Notes: generated by a model not told the origin, from the sequence alone. A stretch of 64,000 bases of DNA from Hyphomicrobiales bacterium (GCA_900472485.1 UCII01000014.1:69519-133518); one strand, 5' to 3'. Counted from the stretch's first letter, positions 24,100-33,720 are shown. Translations and numbers: made by a program.

Positions 24100-26841
24100 G
24101 TGAACGAACGTATTAACGCCAGCATCGATGCTTTCTCGGCCGCCGAGCTTGCCTCGGAGGAAAGCCGCGCCTCGGCCACTCCGATGATGGAGCAATATAT
24201 CGAGATCAAGGCGAACAATCCCGGTTCGCTGCTGTTCTACCGCATGGGCGATTTCTACGAATTGTTCTTCGAAGATGCCGTCGATGCCTCGCGTGCGCTC
24301 GGCATCACGCTGACGAAGCGCGGCCAGCACATGGGGCAGGATATCCCCATGTGCGGCGTGCCTGTTCATGCAGCCGACGATTATCTGCAAAAGCTGATCG
24401 CCCTTGGCTTCCGCGTCGCCGTCTGCGAGCAGGTGGAAGATCCGGCGGAAGCCAAGAAGCGCGGCGGCAAGTCCGTGGTGCGGCGCGATGTCGTGCGTCT
24501 GGTGACACCGGGCACGATCACCGAAGAGAAGCTGCTTTCGCCCTCGGAATCCAACTATCTGATGGCTCTGACACGCATTCGCGGTGGTGCCGAGCCGCAG
24601 CTGGCGCTCGCCTGGATCGATATTTCCACAGGCGTCTTCCGCCTCGCCGAGACGGAGGCGTCAAGGCTGCTCGCCGATATCCTGCGCATCGATCCGCGAG
24701 AGCTGATCCTGCCGGATACGACGTTCCACGATCCGGAATTGAAGCCGGTTTTCGACATTCTCGGCCGCACGGCGGTCCCGCAGCCGGCCGTGCTGTTCGA
24801 CAGCGCCAGCGCTGAGGGGCGAATCACCCGTTACTTCGGCGTGTCGACGCTCGATGGTTTCGGCACCTTCACGCGGGCCGAACTAGCAGCCGCCGCAGCC
24901 GCGATTGCCTATGTCGAGAAGACCCAGCTCGCCGAGCGGCCCCCGCTGGGGCTGCCGGAGCGTGAAAGCGGCGCTTCCACACTTTTCATCGATCCCGCCA
25001 CGCGTGCCAATCTCGAACTGGTCCGCACGCTCTCCGGTGACCGCAACGGTTCGCTGTTGAAGGCGATCGACCGCACCGTGACCGGCGGTGGTGCCCGGCT
25101 TCTTGCCGAGCGGCTGATGTCGCCGCTGACCGACCCCGCCCGTATCAACGAGCGGCTGGATTCGATCGGTTTTCTGATCGAGGAGCCGTCGCTCTGCAGC
25201 GATCTGCGTTCGGCGTTGAAGCATGTGCCCGACATGCCGCGTGCCCTATCGCGCTTGGCACTCGATCGCGGCGGCCCGCGCGATCTCTCGGCGATCCGGC
25301 AGGGGTTGGCCGCTGCCGCCGATCTTGCCCGTCTTCTCGGTGGCGCCCTGCTGCCGGAGGAGCTTGCCGCTGCATTGGCCGGGCTGAAAGCTTTGCCAGC
25401 CGATCTTGAGGCGATGCTGGCTGCCATGCTTGCCGAAGAGCTGCCCCTGCTGAAACGGGACGGCGGTTTCCTGCGGGAAGGGGCGAATACCGAGTTGGAC
25501 GAAGTGCGGGCATTGCGCGATCAATCACGCCGCGTCATCGCCGGCCTGCAGCTGCAATATGCCGAGGAAACCGGCATCAAGTCGCTGAAGATCAAGCACA
25601 ATAATGTGCTCGGCTACTTCATCGAAGTCACGGCCGGCAATGCCGGCCCGATGACCGACACCAGTGAGGCCAAGGCGCGCTTCATCCATCGCCAGACCAT
25701 GGCGAACGCCATGCGCTTCACCACGACCGAACTTGCCGATCTCGAAAGCCGCATCGCCAATGCCGCCGACAAGGCGCTGGCAATCGAGCTCGAGGCCTTC
25801 GACCGCATGGTCGCAGCTGTGGTGGCTGCTGCCGAGGCGATCAAGGCGGGCGCCCGCGCTCTGTCGGTGATCGATGTCGCGGCTGGGCTCGCGCTGCTTG
25901 CCGAGGAGCAGGCCTATTGCCGGCCTATCGTCGATGGCAGCCGTATGTTCGCCATCGAGGGCGGCCGCCATCCGGTGGTGGAGCAGGCGCTCCGCCGTCA
26001 GGCAGGCGGACCTTTCGTCGCCAACAATTGCGATCTTTCGCCGAAATCCGATGGCAAGGATGGCGCCATCTGGCTCCTGACCGGCCCGAACATGGGCGGT
26101 AAGTCCACCTTCCTGCGCCAGAATGCTTTGATCGCCATTCTCGCGCAAATGGGTTCCTTCGTGCCGGCCGCTTCGGCTCATATCGGCATCGTCGACCGGC
26201 TGTTCTCGCGCGTCGGCGCTTCCGACGATCTGGCCCGCGGCCGTTCGACCTTCATGGTCGAGATGGTCGAGACGGCAGCGATCCTCAATCAGGCGACGGA
26301 ACGCTCCCTTGTCATCCTCGATGAGATCGGTCGCGGCACCGCGACTTTCGATGGCCTTTCCATCGCCTGGGCTGCCGTCGAGCATCTGCATGAAGCCAAC
26401 CGATGCCGCGGTCTCTTCGCCACGCATTTCCATGAGCTGACCGTGCTATCGGAGAAGCTCGGCCGGCTTTCTAATGCCACCATGCGTGTCAAGGAATGGG
26501 ATGGCGACGTCATCTTCCTGCATGAGGTCGGGCCGGGCGCGGCCGATCGCTCCTACGGCATTCAGGTCGCGCGTCTCGCCGGCCTTCCTGCGTCCGTGGT
26601 GGCGCGCGCCCGCGATGTCCTGACGCGGCTCGAAGATGCCGACCGCAAGAATCCGGCAAGCCAGCTCATCGATGATCTGCCTCTCTTCCAGGTGGCCGTC
26701 CGCCGAGAGGAGGCCGTTGGCCGGCGCGAGCCGTCCAAGGTCGAGGAACGGCTGAAAACGCTGGATCTGGACGATCTGACGCCACGCGCCGCTCTGGACG
26801 TGCTTTATGAACTGAAGAAAACGCTGACCAAAAGCAGCTGA
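24100..26841 (+). CDS. mutS: DNA mismatch repair protein MutS
   Basis: MutS recognises mismatches and starts methyl-independent mismatch repair with MutL. The 913-residue product starts with GTG at 24100. The mismatch-binding domain contains NPGSLLFYRMGDFYELFFEDA with the intercalating Phe-x-Glu motif (about residue 53), the core and lever domains follow, and the ATPase has Walker A LTGPNMGGKSTFLRQ (about 668-676), SDDLARGRSTFMVEM and Walker B LVILDEIGRGTATFDGLSIAWA. It is divergent from tme across 113 bases, with glnD downstream. Confidence 0.97.
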   Translation: MNERINASIDAFSAAELASEESRASATPMMEQYIEIKANNPGSLLFYRMGDFYELFFEDAVDASRALGITLTKRGQHMGQDIPMCGVPVHAADDYLQKLIALGFRVAVCEQVEDPAEAKKRGGKSVVRRDVVRLVTPGTITEEKLLSPSESNYLMALTRIRGGAEPQLALAWIDISTGVFRLAETEASRLLADILRIDPRELILPDTTFHDPELKPVFDILGRTAVPQPAVLFDSASAEGRITRYFGVSTLDGFGTFTRAELAAAAAAIAYVEKTQLAERPPLGLPERESGASTLFIDPATRANLELVRTLSGDRNGSLLKAIDRTVTGGGARLLAERLMSPLTDPARINERLDSIGFLIEEPSLCSDLRSALKHVPDMPRALSRLALDRGGPRDLSAIRQGLAAAADLARLLGGALLPEELAAALAGLKALPADLEAMLAAMLAEELPLLKRDGGFLREGANTELDEVRALRDQSRRVIAGLQLQYAEETGIKSLKIKHNNVLGYFIEVTAGNAGPMTDTSEAKARFIHRQTMANAMRFTTTELADLESRIANAADKALAIELEAFDRMVAAVVAAAEAIKAGARALSVIDVAAGLALLAEEQAYCRPIVDGSRMFAIEGGRHPVVEQALRRQAGGPFVANNCDLSPKSDGKDGAIWLLTGPNMGGKSTFLRQNALIAILAQMGSFVPAASAHIGIVDRLFSRVGASDDLARGRSTFMVEMVETAAILNQATERSLVILDEIGRGTATFDGLSIAWAAVEHLHEANRCRGLFATHFHELTVLSEKLGRLSNATMRVKEWDGDVIFLHEVGPGAADRSYGIQVARLAGLPASVVARARDVLTRLEDADRKNPASQLIDDLPLFQVAVRREEAVGRREPSKVEERLKTLDLDDLTPRAALDVLYELKKTLTKSS

Positions 26842-26866
26842 CCACAGGCGATATTCCAAGGGCAAT

Positions 26867-27163
26867 ATGATGTATCTCGAAGTTCTTCTCGCCGAAGTCC
26901 GCACTCTGGGTGAGCGCTTCTCTCCGATCGCCGCGCGCGGCAAGATCTGTGGCGAGGGCGAAGCCCCGGACTGTGAATCCGATCGCGGCCTGCTCGATAT
27001 CACCCTATCCTGCAGCCGTATTTCCGATATTTGCTCGAAAATCGCCAAGGCCGGTTATTGGGAATGCGAGCGCGAAATGGTGACGCAGATCGGCGCCCAG
27101 TCGCGAAACATATTATATAGCTTGAACGAGCTCAGACGGGCGATCGAGCCGGCAAGGCCCTAA
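26867..27163 (+). CDS. Small cysteine-containing protein between mutS and glnD
   Basis: I do not recognise a named family. The frame encodes 98 residues starting MMYLEVLLAEVRTL, with GGGC-like ribosome-site bases upstream and G/C-rich third positions like neighbouring genes. Five cysteines lie at residues 28, 36, 49, 56 and 67 (spacings 7, 12, 6, 10), and the middle part (LDITLSCSRISDICSKIAKAGYWEC) looks helical. There is no signal peptide or membrane helix. It begins 25 bases after mutS and ends 118 bases before glnD. The cysteines could bind metal or act in redox, but that is only a guess. Confidence 0.6.
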   Translation: MMYLEVLLAEVRTLGERFSPIAARGKICGEGEAPDCESDRGLLDITLSCSRISDICSKIAKAGYWECEREMVTQIGAQSRNILYSLNELRRAIEPARP

Positions 27164-27281
27164 AACCGCCGGCTTCTGCGTCGATTGCCGTCACGCTTCG
27201 TCAACTTTGGTCCGGTAAAAATCATGGAAAGACCAGGCCCAGAATGCCTGTGTTAATCGTGGGCCAAAGAGGCTATAGCGC

Positions 27282-30197
27282 ATGCAGACGAAAAGACAGG
27301 CGCGCCGGCAACGGGCCGCGGTCAGCGAAGAGAAAGCCGATCGGCAGAGCATGGAAACGCATCATATCGATTTTTCGACCATTCTCGATGTATCCGCGCT
27401 GAAGGCGGAGTGCGAGGCTCTCGCCAAACGCGGCCTGGACAAGAATGAAGAGCGCTCCGCGCTGCTGGCGCTGTTGAAAAAGGCGAGCCAGGATGGACGG
27501 GAAGAAGCACGGCGATTGCTGATCGCCGACGGCAGCGGGCTCAATTGCGCGCACCGGATTTCCTGGCTGCAGGACCAGATCATCACCGTCATCTACGATT
27601 TCACCGTCCGTCACGTCTATCCGAAACAGGCTGGCGCCTTCTCCGTCACCGCCGTCGGCGGTTATGGCCGCGATACGCTGGCGCCTGGCTCCGATATCGA
27701 CCTTCTCTTCCTCTTCCAGCCAAAGCCGGCGAGCGAGACGCACAAGGCGGTCGAATTCATTCTCTATATGCTTTGGGACATGGGCTTCAAAGTCGGCCAT
27801 GCCACGCGCACAGTCGAGGAATGCATCCGCGAGGCCAAGTCCGATATGACGGTGCGCACCGCCATTCTCGAAACCCGTTATATCTGCGGCAACGTCGCGC
27901 TGGAGCGCGAGCTGCAGGCGCGCTTCGACAAGGAAATCATCACCAATACCGGCCCGGAATTCATCGCCGCCAAGCTTGCCGAACGCGACGAACGCCATCG
28001 CAAGGCCGGCGACACCCGCTATCTGGTCGAGCCGAACGTCAAGGAAGGCAAGGGCGGCCTGCGCGATCTGCACACGCTGTTCTGGATCTCGAAATATTAC
28101 TACCACGTCCGCGATCCAGCCGAACTGGTGAAGCTCGGCGTGCTCTCGAAGCAGGAATACCGCCTCTTCGAAAAAGCCGAGGATTTCCTCTGGGCCGTGC
28201 GCTGCCACATGCATTTCCTGACCGGCAAGGCGGAAGAGCGGCTTTCCTTCGATATCCAGCGCGATATCGCTGCAGCCCTCGACTATCACGCCCGCCCGGG
28301 CCTTTCGGCCGTCGAGCGCTTCATGAAGCACTATTTCCTTGTCGCCAAGGATGTCGGCGATCTCACCCGCATCCTCTGCGCGGCACTTGAGGACCAGCAG
28401 GCAAAGGCTACCCCGGGCCTCACCGGCGTCATCAGCCGCTTTGCCAACCGCTCGCGCAAGATTCCCGGCACCGTCGAATTCGTCGAGGACCGCGGCCGGA
28501 TCGCGCTTGCCAATCCCGATGTCTTCAAGCGCGATCCGGTCAGTCTCATCCGGCTGTTCTTCGTTGCCGATATCAATGGGCTCGAATTCCATCCGGATGC
28601 ATTGAAGCGCGTCACACGCTCGCTGAGCCTGATCGATAACGATCTGCGCGAGAACGAGGAGGCGAACCGGCTCTTCCTCTCGATCCTCACCTCGAAGCGC
28701 GATCCCGCTCTGATCCTGCGCCGCATGAACGAGGCCGGCGTACTCGGGCGTTTCATTCCGGAATTCGGCAAGATTGTCTCGATGATGCAGTTCAACATGT
28801 ATCACCACTATACGGTGGACGAGCATCTCATCCGTGCCGTCGAGGTGCTGTCGGAAATCGACAAGGGCAAGGCCGAGGATATTCATCCGCTCACCAACAA
28901 GCTGATGCCCAATATCGAGGATCGCGACGCGCTCTATGTCGCCGTGCTGCTGCATGATATTGCCAAGGGCCGCGAGGAAGACCATTCGGAAGCCGGTGCC
29001 GCAGTTGCACGCAAGCTCTGCCCGCGCTTCGGCCTTTCGCCGAAACAGACGGAGCTGGTGGTCTGGCTGATCGCCGAACACCTGACCATGTCGATGGTCG
29101 CCCAGACGCGCGACTTGACCGACCGCAAGACCATTATCGATTTCGCCGACCGGGTGCAGTCGCTCGACCGGCTGAAGATGCTGCTGATCCTGACCGTCTG
29201 CGACATCCGCGCCGTCGGTCCTGGCGTCTGGAACGGCTGGAAGGGCCAGCTGCTGCGCACGCTCTATTATGAAACCGAGCTGCTGCTGTCAGGCGGGTTC
29301 TCCGAAGTCTCGCGCAAGGAACGCGCCGAAGCTGCCGCCGGAGCCCTGGAACATGCACTTGCTGATTGGAGCCAGAAGGAGCGCAAGGCCTACGTCAAGC
29401 TCCACTATCAGCCCTATCTGCTGTCCGTGCCGCTGGAAGATCAAATCCGCCATACGCAGTTCATGCGTGAATCCGACAAGGCGGGCAAGGTGCTCGCCAC
29501 GATGGTACGCACCGACAGCTTCCACGCCATTACCGAGATCACCGTGCTCTCGCCCGACCATCCGCGTCTTTTGACCGTGATCGCCGGCGCCTGCGCCGCG
29601 GCCGGAGCCAATATCGCCGATGCGCAGATCTTCACGACATCGGACGGCCGCGCGCTAGACACCATCCATGTCAGCCGCGAATTCCCCGATGATGCCGATG
29701 AACTGCGCCGTGCCGCCACCATCGGCAAGATGATCGAGGATGTGCTGGCCGGCCGCAAGCGGCTGCCGGAGGTCATCGCGACACGGACGAAGAACCGCCG
29801 CAAGAACAAGGCTTTCGTCATCCCGCCGTCTGTCATCATCACCAACAGCCTCTCCAACAAGTTCACGGTCATCGAGGTCGAATGCCTTGACCGCCCCGGC
29901 CTATTGTCGGAAATCACCGCTGTTCTTTCGGACTTGTCGCTCGATATCCAGTCGGCCCGCATCACCACCTTCGGCGAGAAGGTCATCGACACCTTCTATG
30001 TCGCCGATCTCGTCGGGCAGAAGATTTCCAACGAGAACAGGCGAGCCTACATCACCGCACGCCTGAAAGCCGTCATGGCCGGCGAGGAGGATGAAATGCG
30101 CGAACGCATGCCCTCCGGCATCATCGCGCCGGCCGCCACGCGCGGCGCCGCCGTCGAAAAGTCAGACACCGAGAAGAAAGCCGGTTCAGCCGCATGA
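27282..30197 (+). CDS. glnD: Bifunctional uridylyltransferase/uridylyl-removing enzyme GlnD
   Basis: GlnD senses glutamine and adds or removes UMP on PII proteins (GlnB, GlnK), setting the nitrogen status that feeds NtrBC and glutamine synthetase. The 971-residue protein shows the nucleotidyltransferase motif GGYGRDTLAPGSDIDLLFLF (about residues 126-146), the HD domain VLLHDIAKGREEDHSEAGA (about 555) for UMP removal, and two C-terminal ACT domains (HAITEITVLSPDHPRLLTVIAGACAAAGANI; FTVIEVECLDRPGLLSEITAVLSDL). The start at 27282 could instead be METHHIDF at 27351. Its stop overlaps murJ by 4 bases. Confidence 0.96.
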   Translation: MQTKRQARRQRAAVSEEKADRQSMETHHIDFSTILDVSALKAECEALAKRGLDKNEERSALLALLKKASQDGREEARRLLIADGSGLNCAHRISWLQDQIITVIYDFTVRHVYPKQAGAFSVTAVGGYGRDTLAPGSDIDLLFLFQPKPASETHKAVEFILYMLWDMGFKVGHATRTVEECIREAKSDMTVRTAILETRYICGNVALERELQARFDKEIITNTGPEFIAAKLAERDERHRKAGDTRYLVEPNVKEGKGGLRDLHTLFWISKYYYHVRDPAELVKLGVLSKQEYRLFEKAEDFLWAVRCHMHFLTGKAEERLSFDIQRDIAAALDYHARPGLSAVERFMKHYFLVAKDVGDLTRILCAALEDQQAKATPGLTGVISRFANRSRKIPGTVEFVEDRGRIALANPDVFKRDPVSLIRLFFVADINGLEFHPDALKRVTRSLSLIDNDLRENEEANRLFLSILTSKRDPALILRRMNEAGVLGRFIPEFGKIVSMMQFNMYHHYTVDEHLIRAVEVLSEIDKGKAEDIHPLTNKLMPNIEDRDALYVAVLLHDIAKGREEDHSEAGAAVARKLCPRFGLSPKQTELVVWLIAEHLTMSMVAQTRDLTDRKTIIDFADRVQSLDRLKMLLILTVCDIRAVGPGVWNGWKGQLLRTLYYETELLLSGGFSEVSRKERAEAAAGALEHALADWSQKERKAYVKLHYQPYLLSVPLEDQIRHTQFMRESDKAGKVLATMVRTDSFHAITEITVLSPDHPRLLTVIAGACAAAGANIADAQIFTTSDGRALDTIHVSREFPDDADELRRAATIGKMIEDVLAGRKRLPEVIATRTKNRRKNKAFVIPPSVIITNSLSNKFTVIEVECLDRPGLLSEITAVLSDLSLDIQSARITTFGEKVIDTFYVADLVGQKISNENRRAYITARLKAVMAGEEDEMRERMPSGIIAPAATRGAAVEKSDTEKKAGSAA

Positions 30198-31795
30198 GCC
30201 TAGTCAAGAAATTCATCACCGTCGGTGGCGCGACGCTTGGCAGCCGCATCTTCGGCTTCGCCCGCGAAACGCTGATGGCTGCCGCCCTCGGCACCGGGCC
30301 GATGGCCGACGTCTTCTACGCCGCCTTCCGTTTTCCGAACCTCTTCCGCCGCTTGTTTGCCGAAGGCGCCTTCAACGCCGCCTTCGTGCCGCTCTTTGCC
30401 AAGGAAATCGAGGCCAACGGCATCGACGGCGCCAAGCGTTTTTCTGAAGAGGTGTTCGGCGTTCTCTTCTCGGTCCTGCTGCTGATCACCATCGTCATGG
30501 AACTGGCCATGCCACTCCTGGTGCGTTGGGTCATAGCGCCTGGTTTCGCCGACGATGCCGAGAAATTCGACCTGACGGTCCGGTTGGCGGCCGTGATGTT
30601 CCCCTATCTCATGTCGATGTCGCTGACGGCGATGATGAGCGGCATGCTGAATTCGCTGCATCATTTCTTCGCCGCAGCCGTGGCTCCGATCTTCCTCAAC
30701 CTGGTGATGATCAGCGCGCTGTTCTACGCGATCTATTTCGGCGCCGATCCGCTGACCACCGCCTGGTATCTGTCCTGGTCGGTGCTGGTGGCGGGCGTGC
30801 TGCAGCTGGCCGTCGTCTATATCGGCGTGCGTCATGCCGGCATCAGTATCGGCCTGCGCTTTCCGCGCTTCACACCCAATGTCAAGCGGCTCCTGCTTCT
30901 TGCGATCCCAGCAGCCATCACCGGCGGCGTCACTCAGATCAATCTGGTGATCGGCCAGGCGATCGCCTCGGGCAAGGAAGGCGCGATCGCTGCCCTGCAA
31001 TATGCAGACCGCATCTACCAGCTGCCGCTCGGCGTCGTCGGCGTCGCGGTCGGAATCGTGCTTTTGCCGGAATTGGCGCGTTCGCTGAAGTCGGGCCATA
31101 TCAAGGAAGCCGCCAATATCCAGAACCGCTCGATCGAATTCGTGCTGTTCCTGACCCTGCCGGCCGCTGTCGCCCTGTGGCTGCTCTCCGACGATATCAT
31201 CCGCGTGCTTTACGAGCGCGGCGCCTTTAACGCGAACAATACAACGCTGGTCGGCTCCATCCTTGCCATCTTCGGCCTGGGCCTGCCGGCTTTCGTGCTG
31301 ATCAAGGCCTTGCAGCCCGGCTTTTATGCCCGTGAAGATACGAAATCGCCGATGCGCTACACGGCGGTCGCCGTCGCCGTCAATTCGGCGCTGTCCATCT
31401 TGCTTTTCCCGGTGCTGGCCGAACGCGGCATTGCGCTCGCCGAAGCGGTTGCCGGATGGCTGAACGCTGTACAGCTCTTCGTTACGCTCTATCGCCGCGG
31501 GCATCTCGTCTGGGAATGGTCGCTGGTGCGACGCACCGCCATGCTGCTCGTCTCCTCAGCCGTCATGGGTGGTGTCATCGTATATTTGTCTCATCGGTGG
31601 GAGCCGCTTCTGGGGTCCGGCTCGACGCTGCTCACCAAGACCGGCGTCCTGGGTTTGCTCATATTGATTGCGATGGCAGTGTATTTCATTGTCGCCTTCC
31701 TGATCGGCGGCGTGGATTTGGGCATGGTGCGCCGCAATTTGAAGCGCAAGCGGGCCGCGACTGCGTCGGATGCGAAGGCGGTGAATGGGGAGTAA
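30194..31795 (+). CDS. murJ: Lipid II flippase MurJ
   Basis: MurJ moves lipid II across the inner membrane for peptidoglycan synthesis. The 533-residue protein is a MOP-family exporter with about 14 hydrophobic segments. The N-terminus FITVGGATLGSRIFGFARETLMAAALGTGPMADVFYAAFRFPNLFRRLFAEGAFNAAFVP contains the well-known MviN signature in shorter segments (SRxxGFxRE and FRxPNxFRRLFAEGAF). Its ATG overlaps the glnD stop (ATGA), an arrangement kept in rhizobia. A repeat-bearing gap follows. Confidence 0.96.
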   Translation: MSLVKKFITVGGATLGSRIFGFARETLMAAALGTGPMADVFYAAFRFPNLFRRLFAEGAFNAAFVPLFAKEIEANGIDGAKRFSEEVFGVLFSVLLLITIVMELAMPLLVRWVIAPGFADDAEKFDLTVRLAAVMFPYLMSMSLTAMMSGMLNSLHHFFAAAVAPIFLNLVMISALFYAIYFGADPLTTAWYLSWSVLVAGVLQLAVVYIGVRHAGISIGLRFPRFTPNVKRLLLLAIPAAITGGVTQINLVIGQAIASGKEGAIAALQYADRIYQLPLGVVGVAVGIVLLPELARSLKSGHIKEAANIQNRSIEFVLFLTLPAAVALWLLSDDIIRVLYERGAFNANNTTLVGSILAIFGLGLPAFVLIKALQPGFYAREDTKSPMRYTAVAVAVNSALSILLFPVLAERGIALAEAVAGWLNAVQLFVTLYRRGHLVWEWSLVRRTAMLLVSSAVMGGVIVYLSHRWEPLLGSGSTLLTKTGVLGLLILIAMAVYFIVAFLIGGVDLGMVRRNLKRKRAATASDAKAVNGE

Positions 31796-31798
31796 CAA

Positions 31799-31879
31799 AG
31801 CGCCTTCGCCCCGCAATGCGGGGAGAAGGTGGCTTGGCGCGATCGAACAAAGTGAGATCGCGACAAGTCGGATGAGGGG
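31799..31879. repeat. Palindromic Rhizobium intergenic repeat, copy 1
   Basis: The sequence carries cgccccgcaatgcggggagaagg, a hairpin with CCCCGC / GCGGGG arms, and ends in gatgaggggcg. Similar GC-rich palindromes with gggagaagg and ggatgagggg ends are scattered in rhizobial intergenic DNA. It lies just after murJ and could form a 3' hairpin on that transcript. Confidence 0.55.
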
Positions 31880-31973
31880 CGTTCATTGAGGCTCCCGCAG
31901 AGTTAAAGTATGTAGGCATCGCCACTTTAGCGGCTGGCCAAGATAGTCTGCCCACGCCGAACGTTTGTGCATG

Positions 31974-32016
31974 GCCCCTCACCCTAGCCCTCTCCCCGCA
32001 AGCGGGGCGAGGGGAC
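31974..32016. repeat. Palindromic Rhizobium intergenic repeat, copy 2
   Basis: This copy reads gcccctcaccctagccctc then tccccgcaagcggggcgagggga, with CCCCGC / GCGGGG arms and flanking ccctc / gaggg. It is related to the copies at 31799 and at the left window edge and lies 25 bases before the VOC gene. Confidence 0.6.
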
Positions 32017-32040
32017 GACTTTGCCAAAAGTGGAGCCCCA

Positions 32041-32433
32041 ATGTCCCAATCCCTCTTCCTCGTCGCCCTCGTCGTCGATGACTACGACCGCGCCAAGGCC
32101 TTCTACTGCGATGCCCTCGGTTTCGATTGCTTGGCGGATGAGGTGCAGCCGGAGGGCAAGCGCTGGGTCGTCGTCAGGCCGAAAGGCACCGAGGGCGCCG
32201 CGCTATTGCTCGCTCAAGCCGCCAGCGACAGCCAGCGCGCGGCGATCGGCAACCAGACCGGCGGCCGCGTCGGCTTCTTCCTCAAGACCGATGATTTCGC
32301 CCGCGATCATGCCGCGATGAAGGCAAGGGCCGTGCGTTTTCTGGAGGAGCCGCGCCATGAAGTCTATGGCACGGTGGCGGTCTTTGCCGATCCCTACGGC
32401 AACACCTGGGATCTCATCCAGCATTCTTCCTGA
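32041..32433 (+). CDS. VOC family protein
   Basis: A 130-residue single-domain vicinal-oxygen-chelate protein. SLFLVALVVDDYDRAKAFYCDALGFD opens the first half; VGFFLKTDDFARDHAAMKARAVRF and FADPYGNTWDLIQ form the second half, with the metal-binding acid near the end replaced by Asp (WDLIQ). This resembles glyoxalase-like proteins with unknown substrates. It stands alone between two repeat-bearing gaps, so it may be a later arrival between murJ and trpS, which are neighbours in related genomes as I recall. Confidence 0.85.
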   Translation: MSQSLFLVALVVDDYDRAKAFYCDALGFDCLADEVQPEGKRWVVVRPKGTEGAALLLAQAASDSQRAAIGNQTGGRVGFFLKTDDFARDHAAMKARAVRFLEEPRHEVYGTVAVFADPYGNTWDLIQHSS

Positions 32434-32516
32434 GACTCTGCCACATAGCCACTTGATCCCCATCGATCCCGCGTGCATAAGCCGCTCGAAACCAAGGGTC
32501 GAGCATTGCTCACCCA

Positions 32517-32632
32517 GAGCCGGATGATTTTCGGTAGAACTGACCGAAAATCATCCGGCTCCGGAATCAAAAATGTGGAGCATGATGTCGTCCGAAAACC
32601 GCGTACACTTTTCGGCATCATGCTCTAGGCCC
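32517..32632. repeat. RIME-like mosaic element, copy A
   Basis: Two modules are visible. The first is a perfect 19-base inverted repeat (32517-32535 with 32543-32561) around a 7-base loop. The second is an imperfect hairpin from GAGCATGATG (32578) to CATCATGCTC (32616-32625) with inner CCGAAAA / TTTTCGG. Both modules recur at 46651-46768. This matches the style of Rhizobium-specific intergenic mosaic elements. It lies just before trpS. Confidence 0.7.
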
Positions 32633-32655
32633 TCCACAAGCCTTTTGAGGACGAC

Positions 32656-33720
32656 ATGACCGAATTCAAGCCGCTCGTATTCTCCGGCGTCCAGCCCACC
32701 GGCAATCTCCACCTCGGTAACTATCTCGGCGCGATCCGCAAGTTCGTGGCCCTGCAGGCCAACAACGACTGCATCTATTGCGTTGTCGACATGCATGCGC
32801 TGACGGCGCAGCTCGTCCATGAGGACATGCCGAACCAGACGCGTTCGATCACTGCGGCCTTCCTTGCCGCCGGCATTGATCCGGAAAAGCACATCGTCTT
32901 CAATCAGTCGGCCGTGCCGGGACATGCCGAGCTCGCCTGGATCTTCAACTGCGTCGCCCGTATCGGCTGGATGAACCGCATGACGCAGTTCAAGGACAAG
33001 GCTGGCAAGGACCGCGAGCAGGCCTCGCTCGGTCTTTATGCCTATCCGAGCCTGATGGCCGCCGACATTCTGCTCTATCGCGCCACCCATGTTCCGGTCG
33101 GCGACGACCAGAAGCAGCATCTGGAGCTGACTCGCGACATCGCCATGAAGTTCAATCTGGACTATATGGAGCATATCCGTCGCACGGGCTACGGCATCGA
33201 TATCACCGTCGGCGACGAGCCGGTGCATGCCTATTTCCCGATGGTCGAGCCATTGATCGATGGCCCGGCGCCGCGCGTCATGTCGCTGCGCGACGGCACG
33301 AAGAAGATGTCGAAATCCGACGCATCGGACCTCTCGCGCATCAACCTGCTCGACGATGAGGAAAACATCTCGAAGAAGATCCGCAAGGCCAAGACCGATC
33401 CGGATGGCTTGCCGAGCGAAATCGCCGGTCTCGCCGGCCGTCCCGAGGCCGACAATCTCGTTGGCATCTATGCGGCGCTGGCCGATAAATCGAAGGCCGA
33501 TGTTCTCTCCGAATTCGGCGGCCAGCAGTTCTCGGTCTTCAAGCCTGCGCTCATCGATCTCGCCGTGCATGTGCTGTCGCCGATCACCATGGAAATGCGC
33601 CGCCTCGTGGCCGATCCCGGCCATATCGACGCCGTTCTGCGCGATGGCAGTGCTCGCGCTCGCGCCCGCGCCGACGTGACCATGAAGCAGGTTCGCGACA
33701 TTATCGGCTTTCTCTATTGA
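32656..33720 (+). CDS. trpS: Tryptophanyl-tRNA synthetase
   Basis: TrpS charges tRNA-Trp. The 354-residue product is a class I synthetase of usual length. The HIGH-type motif is TGNLHLGNYLGA (about residues 15-26), the KMSKS motif is KKMSKSDAS (about 216-224), and WIFNCVARIGWMNRMTQFKDK and AADILLYRATHVPVGDDQKQHLELTRDIA are typical of TrpS. The ATG is preceded by TTTGAGGAC. A mosaic repeat lies directly upstream, so the promoter is either in or close to the repeat. Confidence 0.96.
   Translation: MTEFKPLVFSGVQPTGNLHLGNYLGAIRKFVALQANNDCIYCVVDMHALTAQLVHEDMPNQTRSITAAFLAAGIDPEKHIVFNQSAVPGHAELAWIFNCVARIGWMNRMTQFKDKAGKDREQASLGLYAYPSLMAADILLYRATHVPVGDDQKQHLELTRDIAMKFNLDYMEHIRRTGYGIDITVGDEPVHAYFPMVEPLIDGPAPRVMSLRDGTKKMSKSDASDLSRINLLDDEENISKKIRKAKTDPDGLPSEIAGLAGRPEADNLVGIYAALADKSKADVLSEFGGQQFSVFKPALIDLAVHVLSPITMEMRRLVADPGHIDAVLRDGSARARARADVTMKQVRDIIGFLY

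Noticed and set aside
27273..29081. 602-codon open frame on the minus strand opposite glnD
   Set aside because: It lies fully over the strongly supported glnD and has unusual composition with no family motif.
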